This document shows positions 16,670 to 26,364 of a DNA stretch of 64,000 nucleotides, piece after piece; within the stretch, counting starts at the first letter, position 1, and every line of letters begins with the position of its first letter. The translations under genes were made by a program, and so were the position numbers. Origin of the DNA: Marinomonas sp. KMM3893 (GTDB taxonomy: Bacteria; Pseudomonadota; Gammaproteobacteria; Pseudomonadales; Marinomonadaceae); assembly GCF_004352855.1 (NCBI RefSeq), contig NZ_SJSC01000001.1, forward strand, positions 310,001-374,000, read 5' to 3'. Under the pieces are notes generated by a model, which was not told where the DNA came from, did no database searches, and saw only the letters and a list, made by a program, of their open reading frames with translations.

Positions 16670-18490
16670 TCAACTCTTATGCAGGTGCAAATAAATTTCT
16701 TCGGCTTTCTTCACACCTATGCCTTTTACCTTAGCAATATCAGCTTGGCTGGCGGCTAATAACTCTTGGTAACCCCCAAAAGTAGACAATAATTCTTTAC
16801 GTCGACTAGGGCCAATACCGGGAATATCTTCCAACACCGAATGCCGCCTTTTCTTATCTCGACGGCGACGATGGCTTTTCACTGCAAATCTGTGCGCCTC
16901 ATCTCGTATGTGCTGTATCAGGTGAAGCGCTGAAGAATCTGGTGGCAATACCACTTCGTCTTCTTTAGAGCCTATGTACAAGGTTTCAAGGCCTGGTTTA
17001 CGAGTATCCCCTTTGGCAACACCCAATAAAAAGATATTAACCAACCCTAACTCTTTTAAAACCTCTTCCGCTTGCGTTAACTGACCTTTACCGCCATCAA
17101 TCAACAACACGTCCGGTGTGTCTAGCTCACCACTTTTGACCCGCTTATAACGTCGGGTCAGGGCTTGCTTCATGGCGCCATAATCATCGCCCGGCTCCAC
17201 GCCTTCTATATTAAATGAGCGATAACGTTTTTTATCCGGCCCATCAGGACCAAACACCACACACGATGCGACAGTTGCCTCACCACTTGAGTGACTGATA
17301 TCAAAACATTCCATGTGACTTGGCGGATCAGTAAAGCCTAACAATTTTTGCAATGCGGTCACGCGGCTAAAATGATTACGTTTATCCGATAAACGTGACT
17401 GCAAGCCTTGCTCAGCGTTGAGTTTTGCCAGATCCATCCAACGTGCACGCTGACCACGAACATTATGCAACACTTCTATGCGTTTTTGTGTCGTTTCAAA
17501 AATACCTTCGACCAAGGCGTCGCTGTCCTCCAGCTCATGGCTGGTAATAATCACCTTTGGCAACTCTTGAATGCCGCCCAAATAGAACTGCGCAATGAAC
17601 GACGATAACAATTCCCCTTCGGCTATTTCAATGGGCATTTTAGGATAATAACTTTTGCTACCAATGACTTTACCGTGTCGCACCATCATCACATGGACAC
17701 ACAAGCCACCAGGCTGAATGATCGCTGCCAATACGTCTGCATCCCCAGTTTGACCGTAGACATCCTGCTGCTCTTGTATATGCTTAAGCTGGATCATTTG
17801 ATCGCGTAGCTCTGCCGCCCGCTCAAACGCCATATCCAATGCGGCGGCTTTCATCTTCTCAGAAATTTCGCCCGTTAACTCTTGGCTCTTACCTTCAAGA
17901 AACATCCTAGCATGTCGCACATCATCCGCGTATTGAGCATCGTCAATTAAGCCAACACACGGCCCTGAGCATCGTTTGATTTGATATTGGAGGCAAGGTC
18001 TGGATCGGTTCGCATAGGTGCCATCTTCGCATTGGCGAACTTTGAACACCTTTTGCATGGTGCTCAAACTTTCTCGAACAGCGGTTCCGCTAGGAAAAGG
18101 CCCATACAATTTACCTGAATCGGTTTTGGTGCCACGACGAAACAATAGAGCCGGATGATGGTGATTGGAGAGCAGAATATAAGGGTAGGATTTATCGTCC
18201 CGCAACAGGATATTGTAAGGCGGGCGGTGCTGTTTAATGAGTGTTTGCTCAAGCAACAGAGCTTCGGTTTCACTCTTGGTGACCGTGATTTCAATGTCGT
18301 CGATGCGACTCACCAACGCCATGGTTTTGGTGGTAAGCCCGGTTGCCCGAAAATAACTGGATACGCGACTTTTTAAGTTTTTCGCCTTTCCGACATACAG
18401 CAACTCTCCCTTGCCATACATTCTATAGACGCCAGGTCGAGTTGTTAGATGGCTAACAAAGTGCTTTGGATCAAATTCTGAGTGAGTCAA
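16670..18490 (-). CDS. uvrC: Excinuclease ABC subunit C
   Basis: This is the nuclease of nucleotide excision repair that cuts on both sides of a UvrB-bound lesion. In the 606-residue protein the N-terminal GIY-YIG nuclease (about 15-95; PGVYRMYGKGELLYVGKAKN) makes the 3' cut. A UVR domain follows (about 200-235), then the RNase H-like nuclease (about 380-540, DISHSSGE and LIDGGKGQL) for the 5' cut and a tandem helix-hairpin-helix at the end (IPGIGPSRRKELL). The start is TTG 18490, with GAGG upstream. It lies 11 bases after gacA, the classic linked pair of gammaproteobacteria. Confidence 0.97.
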   Translation of the reverse strand: MTHSEFDPKHFVSHLTTRPGVYRMYGKGELLYVGKAKNLKSRVSSYFRATGLTTKTMALVSRIDDIEITVTKSETEALLLEQTLIKQHRPPYNILLRDDKSYPYILLSNHHHPALLFRRGTKTDSGKLYGPFPSGTAVRESLSTMQKVFKVRQCEDGTYANRSRPCLQYQIKRCSGPCVGLIDDAQYADDVRHARMFLEGKSQELTGEISEKMKAAALDMAFERAAELRDQMIQLKHIQEQQDVYGQTGDADVLAAIIQPGGLCVHVMMVRHGKVIGSKSYYPKMPIEIAEGELLSSFIAQFYLGGIQELPKVIITSHELEDSDALVEGIFETTQKRIEVLHNVRGQRARWMDLAKLNAEQGLQSRLSDKRNHFSRVTALQKLLGFTDPPSHMECFDISHSSGEATVASCVVFGPDGPDKKRYRSFNIEGVEPGDDYGAMKQALTRRYKRVKSGELDTPDVLLIDGGKGQLTQAEEVLKELGLVNIFLLGVAKGDTRKPGLETLYIGSKEDEVVLPPDSSALHLIQHIRDEAHRFAVKSHRRRRDKKRRHSVLEDIPGIGPSRRKELLSTFGGYQELLAASQADIAKVKGIGVKKAEEIYLHLHKS

Positions 18491-18501
18491 ACAAACCTCG
18501 T

Positions 18502-19155
18502 TTACGACCCCATACCAAGGACATTATAACGCACCGCCAGATGAATAAGCTCAACATCACTTTCTATATTCAATTTGGAAAAAATACGTGTTCGGTAGGT
18601 ACTAACGGTTTTAGGGCTAACATTTAAATGCTCTGCGATCTCGGTCGACCTTTTGCAGTCTACGATCATTTGAGCCACTTGCAATTCTCTATCTGACAAA
18701 GACTCTAATGGCGACCCTTTGCTATCAATGGAGTATTTGGCCAGCGCCATTTTCTGAGCCACGCTCTTAGCAATATAATGACCACCTTTGTGGACCGCAT
18801 GCAAAGCTTCTAACAGCTCTTCTGTATTCGTACCTTTTGTTAAGTAGCCAGAAGCGCCCGCTTCTAACAACTTTACTGGGTATAGGCTGTCTTCTAATGC
18901 CGACAACGCAATGACTTTTACTTTTGGCGTCAGTCGTTTAATTTCTTTTGTCGCTCCTAGGCCGCCAATGCCCGGCATATGCACATCCATTAACACAATA
19001 TCAGGAAGCAACGCACGCGACTGTACAATAGCGTCTTCACCGCTGTGAACAATGCCCACAACATCCACACCTGCGACATCCTGCAAGACACGGCTAATAC
19101 CCTGCCCTACCATATCATGATCATCAACTATCAGGATTTTCAACAAAGAAACCAC
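18502..19155 (-). CDS. gacA: GacA/UvrY response regulator
   Basis: This is the response regulator of the GacS/GacA (BarA/UvrY) system, which switches on small RNAs of the Csr/Rsm pathway. It has 217 residues. The receiver domain (about 5-120) carries the acidic pair DD and the phosphoacceptor aspartate in LPDIVLMDVHMPG (about Asp57). The LuxR-type helix-turn-helix (about 148-210) contains LSDRELQVAQMI and HLNVSPKTVSTYR. The start is uncertain: GTG at 19155, or a TTG at 19146 or 19143 lying 3' of the AAGGTGG sequence that spans the GTG. It heads the gacA-uvrC-pgsA operon. Confidence 0.95.
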   Translation of the reverse strand: MVSLLKILIVDDHDMVGQGISRVLQDVAGVDVVGIVHSGEDAIVQSRALLPDIVLMDVHMPGIGGLGATKEIKRLTPKVKVIALSALEDSLYPVKLLEAGASGYLTKGTNTEELLEALHAVHKGGHYIAKSVAQKMALAKYSIDSKGSPLESLSDRELQVAQMIVDCKRSTEIAEHLNVSPKTVSTYRTRIFSKLNIESDVELIHLAVRYNVLGMGS

Positions 19156-19270
19156 CTTACCAACTAGTTAACTTAGTCCTCTTTCACTATGTTAACCAGA
19201 ATGACACCAGTCTCATAGCACTGAGAACATTTATTTATCTAACAAAATAACTGTTTAATGAAATGAATTT

Positions 19271-20071
19271 TTACTCAGGTAGTATTCCGTTATACCCCAT
19301 TAACTTAAGTTTCTCCTGCGCTATAAGGCGATAGCGCTGACGAATGCCTGTTCCCAAGGTCTTTTGAGTGTAGTAAAGCACCGGAGCAACCTCTTCTTCT
19401 GGCAATTTTAAAGCCTTGGCAATGTCACTAATAAGCACATCGATTCCCTCGGAGTGCTTATTTTCGATCATAGCAACTCTTGGGATAATAAGACGTTCGC
19501 CAGAAATAACCCGATCAACCACCTTGATGTAGTTTTCTTCGTAAAGCGGCCATGAAACACGCTCCTCTTCAGACTTAAGTTTGTACCAGCCGGTTTGCGA
19601 GCCTGCAAAGTAAACCGCAGGGTGCGACCAAGCATACAAAAGAGGGTCTGAGCGACAAGCACAAGCTTCTAAATACGCCGAACGTGGGTCCAACAAACCG
19701 TACGCTTTGTAAGCCGTATTGATCAGTTTTAGAAATTCAGAAATGGTCGGCGGCCATGCATACACTTCTTTGGTACGTTCGACCGCATACGCCAATAACG
19801 GTTCCTGAAAGCCTTTTAAAGCAACAGCCCACTCTCGCTTCGCCAATTTCACTTCGTCTGGGTTACTGTAAGCAGAGGCAAATTTATGTGTATAGATCGC
19901 TTTAAAACGAGCAAACAACATATTAACCAACACGCGAGTTTGCTGTTGCGCCTCGTCACGTTGGGTATCCTGCTGAGTATTACCAGTCTGTGTCGTGGAT
20001 GTTGGTGAGGGCGTCGCTAACTTGCTCTCGAGAGGTTTTATTAAATTTTGAACTGCCTGAGGTTCCTTCAT
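19271..20071 (-). CDS. Replication protein P-like (phage lambda P family) helicase-loader candidate
   Basis: This 266-residue protein resembles the phage lambda P family of DnaB loaders. After a Gln/Thr-rich start (1-45) comes a core with VLVNMLFARFKAIYTHKF, LAKREWAVALKGF and WPPTISEFLKLI, which is the family pattern of a tryptophan before a small domain of FWPSPGQF type. Its first 92 bases overlap the end of the upstream DnaT-like gene in another frame, so the two are probably translationally coupled. No other phage gene is next to it: gacA follows 115 bases downstream. A domesticated primosome function is inferred; the family call is by eye and less certain than the operon pairing. Confidence 0.6.
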   Translation of the reverse strand: MKEPQAVQNLIKPLESKLATPSPTSTTQTGNTQQDTQRDEAQQQTRVLVNMLFARFKAIYTHKFASAYSNPDEVKLAKREWAVALKGFQEPLLAYAVERTKEVYAWPPTISEFLKLINTAYKAYGLLDPRSAYLEACACRSDPLLYAWSHPAVYFAGSQTGWYKLKSEEERVSWPLYEENYIKVVDRVISGERLIIPRVAMIENKHSEGIDVLISDIAKALKLPEEEVAPVLYYTQKTLGTGIRQRYRLIAQEKLKLMGYNGILPE

Positions 20072-20843
20072 ATGAAGACCGATCCGATTGTTTGTACTGC
20101 CACTGACGTTTTACGTATTTAAAAAATTCACTGTTCCAAGTTCTGACATTTTTACGCTGCTCTTTGATGCGCAGTAAAAATTCCGCCTGCAGCGATAAAG
20201 CAAACTCTCTGCCGATACCTGCTTGGGTAATTTGCTCCAACGTTGCTTCTTCCGGCTGCCATTGATCCGGCTGTCGAGAACGTTCTTTCTGCTCTAGATA
20301 CAAATCAAAATCCGTGATGCCACGACGGTCATTAACCACTGGCGGTTGCGCAGAAAAATCATTATGTCGAGCAGCAGGCCGTGGCGCATAGTTCGCTTTA
20401 GGCGACGACATCTGAGGCGACTTCGGCGTAAAATTCGATTGCGATGAAGGCTGCATTGGCGCGCCCCTACTGCCGCTGGCGTTGTCGCGCGCCTCTTGTT
20501 GCAAACGGTTTACTTTATTCATCAAGGGATCGTCAGCTTCAGGATGACCAAGCTTGTCTTCTTTTACCGCGCTCTGTGCTGGGATCACCTGAATTTCTAA
20601 CGACTGATCTTGTCGCTGAAAGCTAAGCAGTTGGCTAATCTGTAAGTTGGCCAGTAAGCGCATCACCATAGGCACAGTCCAAAAAGGAAGCTGCGCACTA
20701 AGATGCGCAATGTCCATTTTCAAAACCGCAGAATTCAGCACATAAGACTGTTGTTTTAAAAAGGTTAAAAGTACCGTCTCTTCAAGGCCAACCTGAGCCG
20801 CCATTGAAAAAGAAATAGGTAATAAATAATCGTTGTTCAACAT
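19980..20843 (-). CDS. DnaT-like primosomal protein
   Basis: This 287-residue protein has an N-terminal domain of about 90 residues with a winged-helix look (LEETVLLTFLKQQSYVLNSA, LPFWTVPMVMRLLANLQ). A low-complexity linker follows (about 100-175, rich in Pro, Ser and Gln), then a C-terminal segment (about 180-255; DLYLEQKERSRQPDQWQP, NVRTWNSEFFKYVKRQW) resembling the single-strand-binding domain of DnaT. DnaT is a primosome component in restart of stalled forks. Here it overlaps by 92 bases a lambda P-like gene, a pairing that parallels dnaT-dnaC of enterobacteria. The family is inferred from visible motifs only. Confidence 0.6.
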   Translation of the reverse strand: MLNNDYLLPISFSMAAQVGLEETVLLTFLKQQSYVLNSAVLKMDIAHLSAQLPFWTVPMVMRLLANLQISQLLSFQRQDQSLEIQVIPAQSAVKEDKLGHPEADDPLMNKVNRLQQEARDNASGSRGAPMQPSSQSNFTPKSPQMSSPKANYAPRPAARHNDFSAQPPVVNDRRGITDFDLYLEQKERSRQPDQWQPEEATLEQITQAGIGREFALSLQAEFLLRIKEQRKNVRTWNSEFFKYVKRQWQYKQSDRSSYEGTSGSSKFNKTSREQVSDALTNIHDTDW

Positions 20844-20991
20844 CGTTCTCGCTTCACACGTTTAGCCCCTCAGTCTAACAAAAGCTCGCCCCATAAGCAC
20901 GATAACCTGTAAAACCATTGGCCTGCAAACAATTGCTTTTTTTCGCTAACAAATAATGATGACAGTCACATTACCGTTACATTAAGCCTCA

Positions 20992-21020
20992 TTGACACAA
21001 CCAAAAGGGGCTTCTATGCT
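20992..21020 (+). promoter_or_regulatory. hpf: Strong sigma-70-like promoter for hpf
   Basis: TTGACA at 20992-20997 and TATGCT at 21015-21020 are separated by 17 bases. Transcription would begin near 21027, about 54 bases before the hpf ATG. Confidence 0.65.
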
Positions 21021-21025
21021 CAGGC

Positions 21026-21049
21026 GGTAGGTCACTAAAAATACCTACC
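21026..21049 (+). promoter_or_regulatory. 5' leader hairpin of hpf mRNA
   Basis: GGTAGGT (21026-21032) pairs with ACCTACC (21043-21049) across 10 bases. Given the promoter just upstream, this hairpin would sit at the very 5' end of the transcript and could stabilise it. Confidence 0.45.
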
Positions 21050-21080
21050 TAAAATCAACTTTACTGAGGAGAAAAGTTGT

Positions 21081-21398
21081 ATGCATACAATTAACATTAC
21101 TGGACATCACCTGGATGTCACCCCCGCTATCAAAGATCATATCACTGAAAAATTCAGCAAGGTGTCAAAGCTTACCGATCAAATCACCACGGTAAACATC
21201 ATTTTATTAAAAGACAGCAAAAACCAAAAAGCAGAAGCCACCCTTCATCTTCCTGGCAAAGAGATTTTCGCAGCCGCCTCCTCGGAAGACAGGTTATTTC
21301 ATGCTATTGACGCTATGGTAGACAAGCTCACAAGGCAAGTTGAAAAACACAAAACCAAGCAAAGCGCGGTGATCCATAAAGCAGCGGTCGTCGCATAA
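21081..21398 (+). CDS. hpf: Ribosome hibernation promoting factor (short form)
   Basis: This 105-residue protein of the HPF/RaiA family binds the 30S decoding centre and helps ribosomes dimerise into the resting 100S form. The fold is visible as MHTINITGHHLDVTPAIKDH, the central KAEATLHLPGKEIFAAAS and DRLFHAIDAMVDKLTRQVEK. The lack of a long C-terminal domain marks the short gammaproteobacterial HPF. GAGGAG lies before the ATG. It stands alone between its own promoter and a strong terminator, divergent from the DnaT-like gene. Confidence 0.93.
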   Translation: MHTINITGHHLDVTPAIKDHITEKFSKVSKLTDQITTVNIILLKDSKNQKAEATLHLPGKEIFAAASSEDRLFHAIDAMVDKLTRQVEKHKTKQSAVIHKAAVVA

Positions 21399-21440
21399 AG
21401 CATCAAAAACACCAAAAAGTCATTTATCCACTGTCATTAA

Positions 21441-21467
21441 AAACACCGAGCCTAGCTCGGTGTTTTT
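21441..21467 (+). terminator. Rho-independent terminator after hpf
   Basis: AAACACCGAGC and GCTCGGTGTTT pair over a CTA loop, followed by further T. Confidence 0.92.
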
Positions 21468-21565
21468 GTATCAGTTTGTAACTATCTCAAACACACCTTG
21501 AGTTTTTGAACTAACGGCCTCATATTAAGTCATAAGGTAGACATAAACTTTAAGGAGTACCACTC

Positions 21566-22222
21566 ATGCGTTATACCGAAGCCCTTTCGACACACACGTC
21601 CAAATCGGCCAACAAAACGCTCCGCAACACATACGGGTTGCTATCGCTAACATTGTTGTTCAGCGCCTTCACTGCGGGCATGAGCTTGGCCTTTAATTTA
21701 CCGCATCCAGGACTGATCATCACTTTGGTCGGTTTCTATGGTTTGCTGTTCCTAACCCATAAGTTCAAAAATAGTTCACTTGGCATTTTATGTGTTTTTG
21801 CTTTAACTGGTTTCATGGGCATTACGCTTGGGCCAATTCTAAATGCTTATTTAAGCATGGCAAATGGCGCCAGCATGATCATGAGCGCACTAGGTATTAC
21901 TGGCCTATCCTTCTTAGGCCTTTCTGCTTATGCGCTGGTTTCTAAGAAAGACTTTAGCTTCTTGAACGGCTTTATTACAGTAGGCTTCTTTGTTCTATTG
22001 TTTGCTGTGATCGCGGGTATTTTCGTTCAAATGCCAGCTTTGCAAATCTTCATCTCAGCGGGTTTTGCTCTGTTTTCAGCGGCCATTATTTTGCTACAAA
22101 CCAGCCAAATCATTAATGGTGGTGAAACCAACTACATCATGGCAACCGTGAACCTATACGTTTCTTTGTACAACATGTTCTTAAGTGTTCTATCACTATT
22201 AGGCATGGCAAACGACGATTAA
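21566..22222 (+). CDS. yccA: YccA, Bax inhibitor-1 family membrane protein
   Basis: This 218-residue protein with seven predicted membrane segments belongs to the BI-1/YccA family. E. coli YccA is a substrate and modulator of the membrane protease FtsH. The typical features are the N-terminal NKTLRNTYGLLSLTLLFSAF and the last membrane segment with the LYVSLYNMFLSVLSLLG ending. AAGGAG precedes the ATG by 8-9 bases. The tusDCBE operon follows behind a terminator, a neighbourhood also found in other gammaproteobacteria. Confidence 0.93.
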   Translation: MRYTEALSTHTSKSANKTLRNTYGLLSLTLLFSAFTAGMSLAFNLPHPGLIITLVGFYGLLFLTHKFKNSSLGILCVFALTGFMGITLGPILNAYLSMANGASMIMSALGITGLSFLGLSAYALVSKKDFSFLNGFITVGFFVLLFAVIAGIFVQMPALQIFISAGFALFSAAIILLQTSQIINGGETNYIMATVNLYVSLYNMFLSVLSLLGMANDD

Positions 22223-22249
22223 TCACTGCCAAGTAATACAGAATAAAAC

Positions 22250-22275
22250 AAGGCCGCTGCATGCGGCCTTTTTTA
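22250..22275 (+). terminator. Rho-independent terminator after yccA
   Basis: AAGGCCGC and GCGGCCTT pair over TGCAT, followed by a T-run. It separates yccA from tusDCBE. Confidence 0.92.
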
Positions 22276-22317
22276 TTGGTAAACTCACCCCTTACTTGCA
22301 GCAAGGTACCAGATTCA

Positions 22318-22710
22318 ATGCACTACGCCCTCTTGATCACAGGCTCTCCTTATCAAACAAAAGCCTGCCATAGCGCCCTCAAATTTCTCAAAGCCGCCCT
22401 ACTTAATCCAGAGAACACACTCGATGGTGTGTTCTTTTATGAAGAAGCAGTACTGATTGGCAATGCGCTATCTCAACCCCCAAGAGACGAGATCGACCTA
22501 AGGAAAGAGTGGGCTGATCTGGCAAAAACACACTCGATCCCGCTTTATTTATGCATCGCTGCGTCTGTTCGTCGAGGCATTATTAATGAAACAGAAAGCC
22601 AACGCTATGAGCTCTCACAACACAGTCTCTCTGAAGGGTTCCAACTAGAAGGGCTCGGCACACTGATTGAACTCATGAGCACCACAAGCAAAATCATACA
22701 GTTTAGGTAA
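22318..22710 (+). CDS. tusD: Sulfur relay protein TusD
   Basis: This is the sulfur-accepting subunit of the TusBCD complex, which relays persulfide sulfur from TusA to TusE for 2-thiouridine of tRNA. It is a DsrE-fold protein of 130 residues. The catalytic cysteine is in PLYLCIAASVRRGI, matching the TusD active site. The frame extends upstream into the yccA terminator, so I chose the ATG at 22318, whose product begins MHYALLITGSPYQT as in the family. It is the first of four tightly spaced genes. MnmA, the final acceptor of this relay, is encoded at 37.1 kb. Confidence 0.95.
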   Translation: MHYALLITGSPYQTKACHSALKFLKAALLNPENTLDGVFFYEEAVLIGNALSQPPRDEIDLRKEWADLAKTHSIPLYLCIAASVRRGIINETESQRYELSQHSLSEGFQLEGLGTLIELMSTTSKIIQFR

Positions 22711-22715
22711 CCACT

Positions 22716-23063
22716 ATGAACAACACCTTAATACACCTAAGCAGCTCCCCTTACTCAAGTCTTGCCTGCAAAGAAGGCTTAGACCTTGCACTGGTGCTGG
22801 CAACCTTTGAGCAGCCGGTTGACCTTTGCTTGTCCGGTGCGGCTCTTGCCCTCTTGTATGATAACCAAGCCCCCAACAAGACAGACGGCAAACAATTGCA
22901 CAAGCTACTTGATGGGCTTGAGTTCTACGACATTGAAAACATCTATGTCGAAAAAAACAGCGAACTAATGAGAGCGGGCAATATCTGGTCTGGCACTAAA
23001 GCCCTTGATTCAGAAGACTGGCACGCACTCTTTTCTCAATACCAACATGTATTTCGGTTTTAA
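22716..23063 (+). CDS. tusC: Sulfur relay protein TusC
   Basis: This is the DsrF-like subunit of TusBCD (115 residues). The DsrE-type fold shows as an N-terminal beta strand and SLACKEGLDLALVLATFEQP, then DLCLSGAALALLYDNQAP. TusC has no known catalytic cysteine and is structural. It begins 5 bases after tusD, with AGG 9 bases upstream of its ATG. Confidence 0.92.
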   Translation: MNNTLIHLSSSPYSSLACKEGLDLALVLATFEQPVDLCLSGAALALLYDNQAPNKTDGKQLHKLLDGLEFYDIENIYVEKNSELMRAGNIWSGTKALDSEDWHALFSQYQHVFRF

Positions 23064-23065
23064 TC

Positions 23066-23353
23066 ATGCAACTACATCAAATAAATCAGTTAGCGTATCC
23101 TTCCGATATTGAGCAAACTTGGCGTAACGCCCTCCAATTGGGCGATTCCGTACTGCTGCTAGAAGAAGCCATCCTGCGCAGTACCGCTCAGCATGGCATT
23201 CTCGAAGCCCTAATCGAAGCAAAACAACTGTCGCTCTTTTACTTACAAAGCGATGCTTTAGCCTATGGCGTAACGCCGACACTAGGAACAGCATTAAGCG
23301 ATGAAGAATGGGTGACTATCACTCTCTCTGCTGACGCAAACATAAGTTGGTAA
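23066..23353 (+). CDS. tusB: Sulfur relay protein TusB
   Basis: This is the DsrH-like small subunit of TusBCD (95 residues). Typical is the WRNALQLGDSVLLLEEAILR segment of the DsrH family. It starts 2 bases after tusC and ends 3 bases before tusE, so translation is probably coupled across the operon. Confidence 0.9.
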   Translation: MQLHQINQLAYPSDIEQTWRNALQLGDSVLLLEEAILRSTAQHGILEALIEAKQLSLFYLQSDALAYGVTPTLGTALSDEEWVTITLSADANISW

Positions 23354-23356
23354 ACC

Positions 23357-23683
23357 ATGAACAAAGATATAGATAATATTGCTTTGGACGAAGAAGGTTA
23401 CTTGCTGAACCTCGACGATTGGACAGAAGAGCTCGCCTTGTCCCTTGCTAAAAAAGAGTCACTAGAGCTGACCGAGCCGCATTGGGAAATCATACATTTA
23501 CTCAGAAACTTCTATCAAAAATTTGAAGTGTCGCCCGCCATGAGACCCCTGGTTAAAGCCGTGACTAAAGAGCTTGGCCCTGAAAAAGGCAAAAGCATCT
23601 ACCTAATGAAGCTATTTCCTGGTAGCCCCCCCAAACTCGCCGCCAAGATTGCCGGTTTGCCTAAACCCGCCAACTGCATATAA
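23357..23683 (+). CDS. tusE: Sulfur relay protein TusE
   Basis: This 108-residue DsrC-family carrier accepts sulfur from TusD and delivers it to MnmA. The essential cysteine is the penultimate residue in the conserved ending GLPKPANCI. The N-terminal DEEGYLLNLDDWTEELA is also diagnostic. It is the last gene of tusDCBE, followed by a terminator. Because it sits with tusBCD and no dsrAB is seen, this is the tRNA-thiolation form rather than dissimilatory DsrC. Confidence 0.95.
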   Translation: MNKDIDNIALDEEGYLLNLDDWTEELALSLAKKESLELTEPHWEIIHLLRNFYQKFEVSPAMRPLVKAVTKELGPEKGKSIYLMKLFPGSPPKLAAKIAGLPKPANCI

Positions 23684-23716
23684 AGCGATCATTCAAGTAA
23701 CACCTTACCAGAAACG

Positions 23717-23756
23717 CAAAAAGCGCCTTCTTCATTTGTGAAAAAGGCGCTTTTTT
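23717..23756. terminator. Bidirectional terminator between tusE and cobA
   Basis: AAAAAGCGCCTT and AAGGCGCTTTTTT pair across a larger loop; A-runs and T-runs on both sides allow use by the convergent tusE and cobA. Confidence 0.85.
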
Positions 23757-23789
23757 AAAGACATTACAGTGATTTTTTTGCGAAGAATC

Positions 23790-24533
23790 TTAGTACTTTC
23801 CGTGCCATTCCAGCTTATTCTGCAAGGTCACAACATCACCAATAATGAGCAATGCTGGCGACTTCACGTCATTTTTCTTAGTAACCGCTAGAATATCTCG
23901 AATCGTGGAAGTAAACACTCTCTGCTCAGAGGTCGTGCCCTTTTCAACCACAGCCACCGGCATAGAGGGCACCATACCAAAGCGAATAAGAGATTGGCTA
24001 ATTTCTTCTAAACCGGTCAAGCCCATATAAATCACTAGAGTCTGCGCAGGGTGAACCAACTCATCCCATGGCAATTCGGTACTTCCGTCTTTCAAGTGCC
24101 CAGTAAGAAAACGCACTGATTGCGCATAATCTCGATGCGTCAGCGGAATGCCAGCGTAAGCGGCACAACCCGCTGCTGCCGTAATACCTGGCACCACTTC
24201 AAAAGGTACGCTTTCTTGCACCAGCTCTTCCAGCTCTTCACCACCACGACCAAAGATGAAAGGGTCTCCACCTTTAAGGCGTACCACCATTTTCCCTTCT
24301 TTGGCTTTGACAGCAAGCAGGCTATTAATTTCTTCCTGGGGCAAGCTGTGCATCGATTTTGCTTTGCCGACGTACATCTTTTCCGCAGCCTCTGGAATCA
24401 AAGCAATAATTTCTGCGCCAACCAAACGGTCATAAAGCACCACATCGGCCGATGTAATCAATCGATGCGCTTTCATGGTCAACAGCTCTGGATCACCTGG
24501 CCCAGCGCCTACTAAATACACTTTACCTGTCAT
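23790..24533 (-). CDS. cobA: Uroporphyrinogen-III C-methyltransferase
   Basis: This enzyme methylates uroporphyrinogen III twice with S-adenosylmethionine to precorrin-2, the branch to siroheme (nitrite and sulfite reductase) and cobalamin. The 247-residue protein has the glycine-rich [15 protein letters not shown] start (about 4-18), [16 protein letters not shown] (about 83-98) and [20 protein letters not shown] (about 113-132). It is a stand-alone SUMT; the dehydrogenase/ferrochelatase half of CysG is absent. It follows serS on the same strand, but with a terminator between. Confidence 0.95.
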   Translation of the reverse strand: MTGKVYLVGAGPGDPELLTMKAHRLITSADVVLYDRLVGAEIIALIPEAAEKMYVGKAKSMHSLPQEEINSLLAVKAKEGKMVVRLKGGDPFIFGRGGEELEELVQESVPFEVVPGITAAAGCAAYAGIPLTHRDYAQSVRFLTGHLKDGSTELPWDELVHPAQTLVIYMGLTGLEEISQSLIRFGMVPSMPVAVVEKGTTSEQRVFTSTIRDILAVTKKNDVKSPALLIIGDVVTLQNKLEWHGKY

Positions 24534-24550
24534 AGATTATCTCGTTTTAC

Positions 24551-24578
24551 AAAAAAAGCCCCCAAAGAGGCTTTTTTT
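24551..24578 (-). terminator. Rho-independent terminator after serS
   Basis: On the minus strand AAAAAAAGCC and GGCTTTTTTT pair across 8 bases just beyond the serS stop codon. Read-through could reach cobA. Confidence 0.8.
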
Positions 24579-24587
24579 AAATAAAGC

Positions 24588-25955
<1,368 letters not shown>

Positions 25956-25980
25956 CTAGATAAAATATCTCTATAACAAC

Positions 25981-26352
25981 CTAAACGAAACGCGCCAAGG
26001 CTATTCCTGCCGCCACACCGGCAATACCCAATCCACAACTTAATAATAAATAGCTTGCTGCACTTAGCCAAGCCTGCATATTAATAAGTGAGATAATTTC
26101 CAAGGAAAAGGTAGAAAAAGTCGTAAAAGCGCCTAACAAGCCCACCATTATAAGCGGTCGATAAGGTTCTAAGCTCGGTATTCTCTCACTAATCACCACA
26201 AAAGCCACGCCCATTAAAAAGCAACCAAGTACATTAATTAACATAGTCGCTAACGGAAAGTGATGGTGCCAATGGTTATTGATGAATCGAGTCGCTCCAT
26301 AGCGTCCCAGTGCGCCTGTCGCGCCGCCTAAGGCAATCATAAAGTAAAACAT
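25981..26352 (-). CDS. crcB: Fluoride channel CrcB/Fluc
   Basis: This is a small four-segment membrane protein (123 residues) that exports fluoride as an antiparallel dimer. Diagnostic are GGATGALGRYGATR (about 9-22), the pore asparagine segment MLINVLGCFLMG and GAFTTFSTFSLE (about 75-86). It begins 12 bases after rarA and is presumably co-transcribed with lolA-rarA. There is no space for a fluoride riboswitch before it. Confidence 0.95.
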   Translation of the reverse strand: MFYFMIALGGATGALGRYGATRFINNHWHHHFPLATMLINVLGCFLMGVAFVVISERIPSLEPYRPLIMVGLLGAFTTFSTFSLEIISLINMQAWLSAASYLLLSCGLGIAGVAAGIALARFV

Positions 26353-26364
26353 TATTAACTCTCT

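Noticed and set aside
26353-26364. Fluoride riboswitch before crcB
   Set aside because: Only 12 bases separate rarA and crcB; there is no room for the motif.
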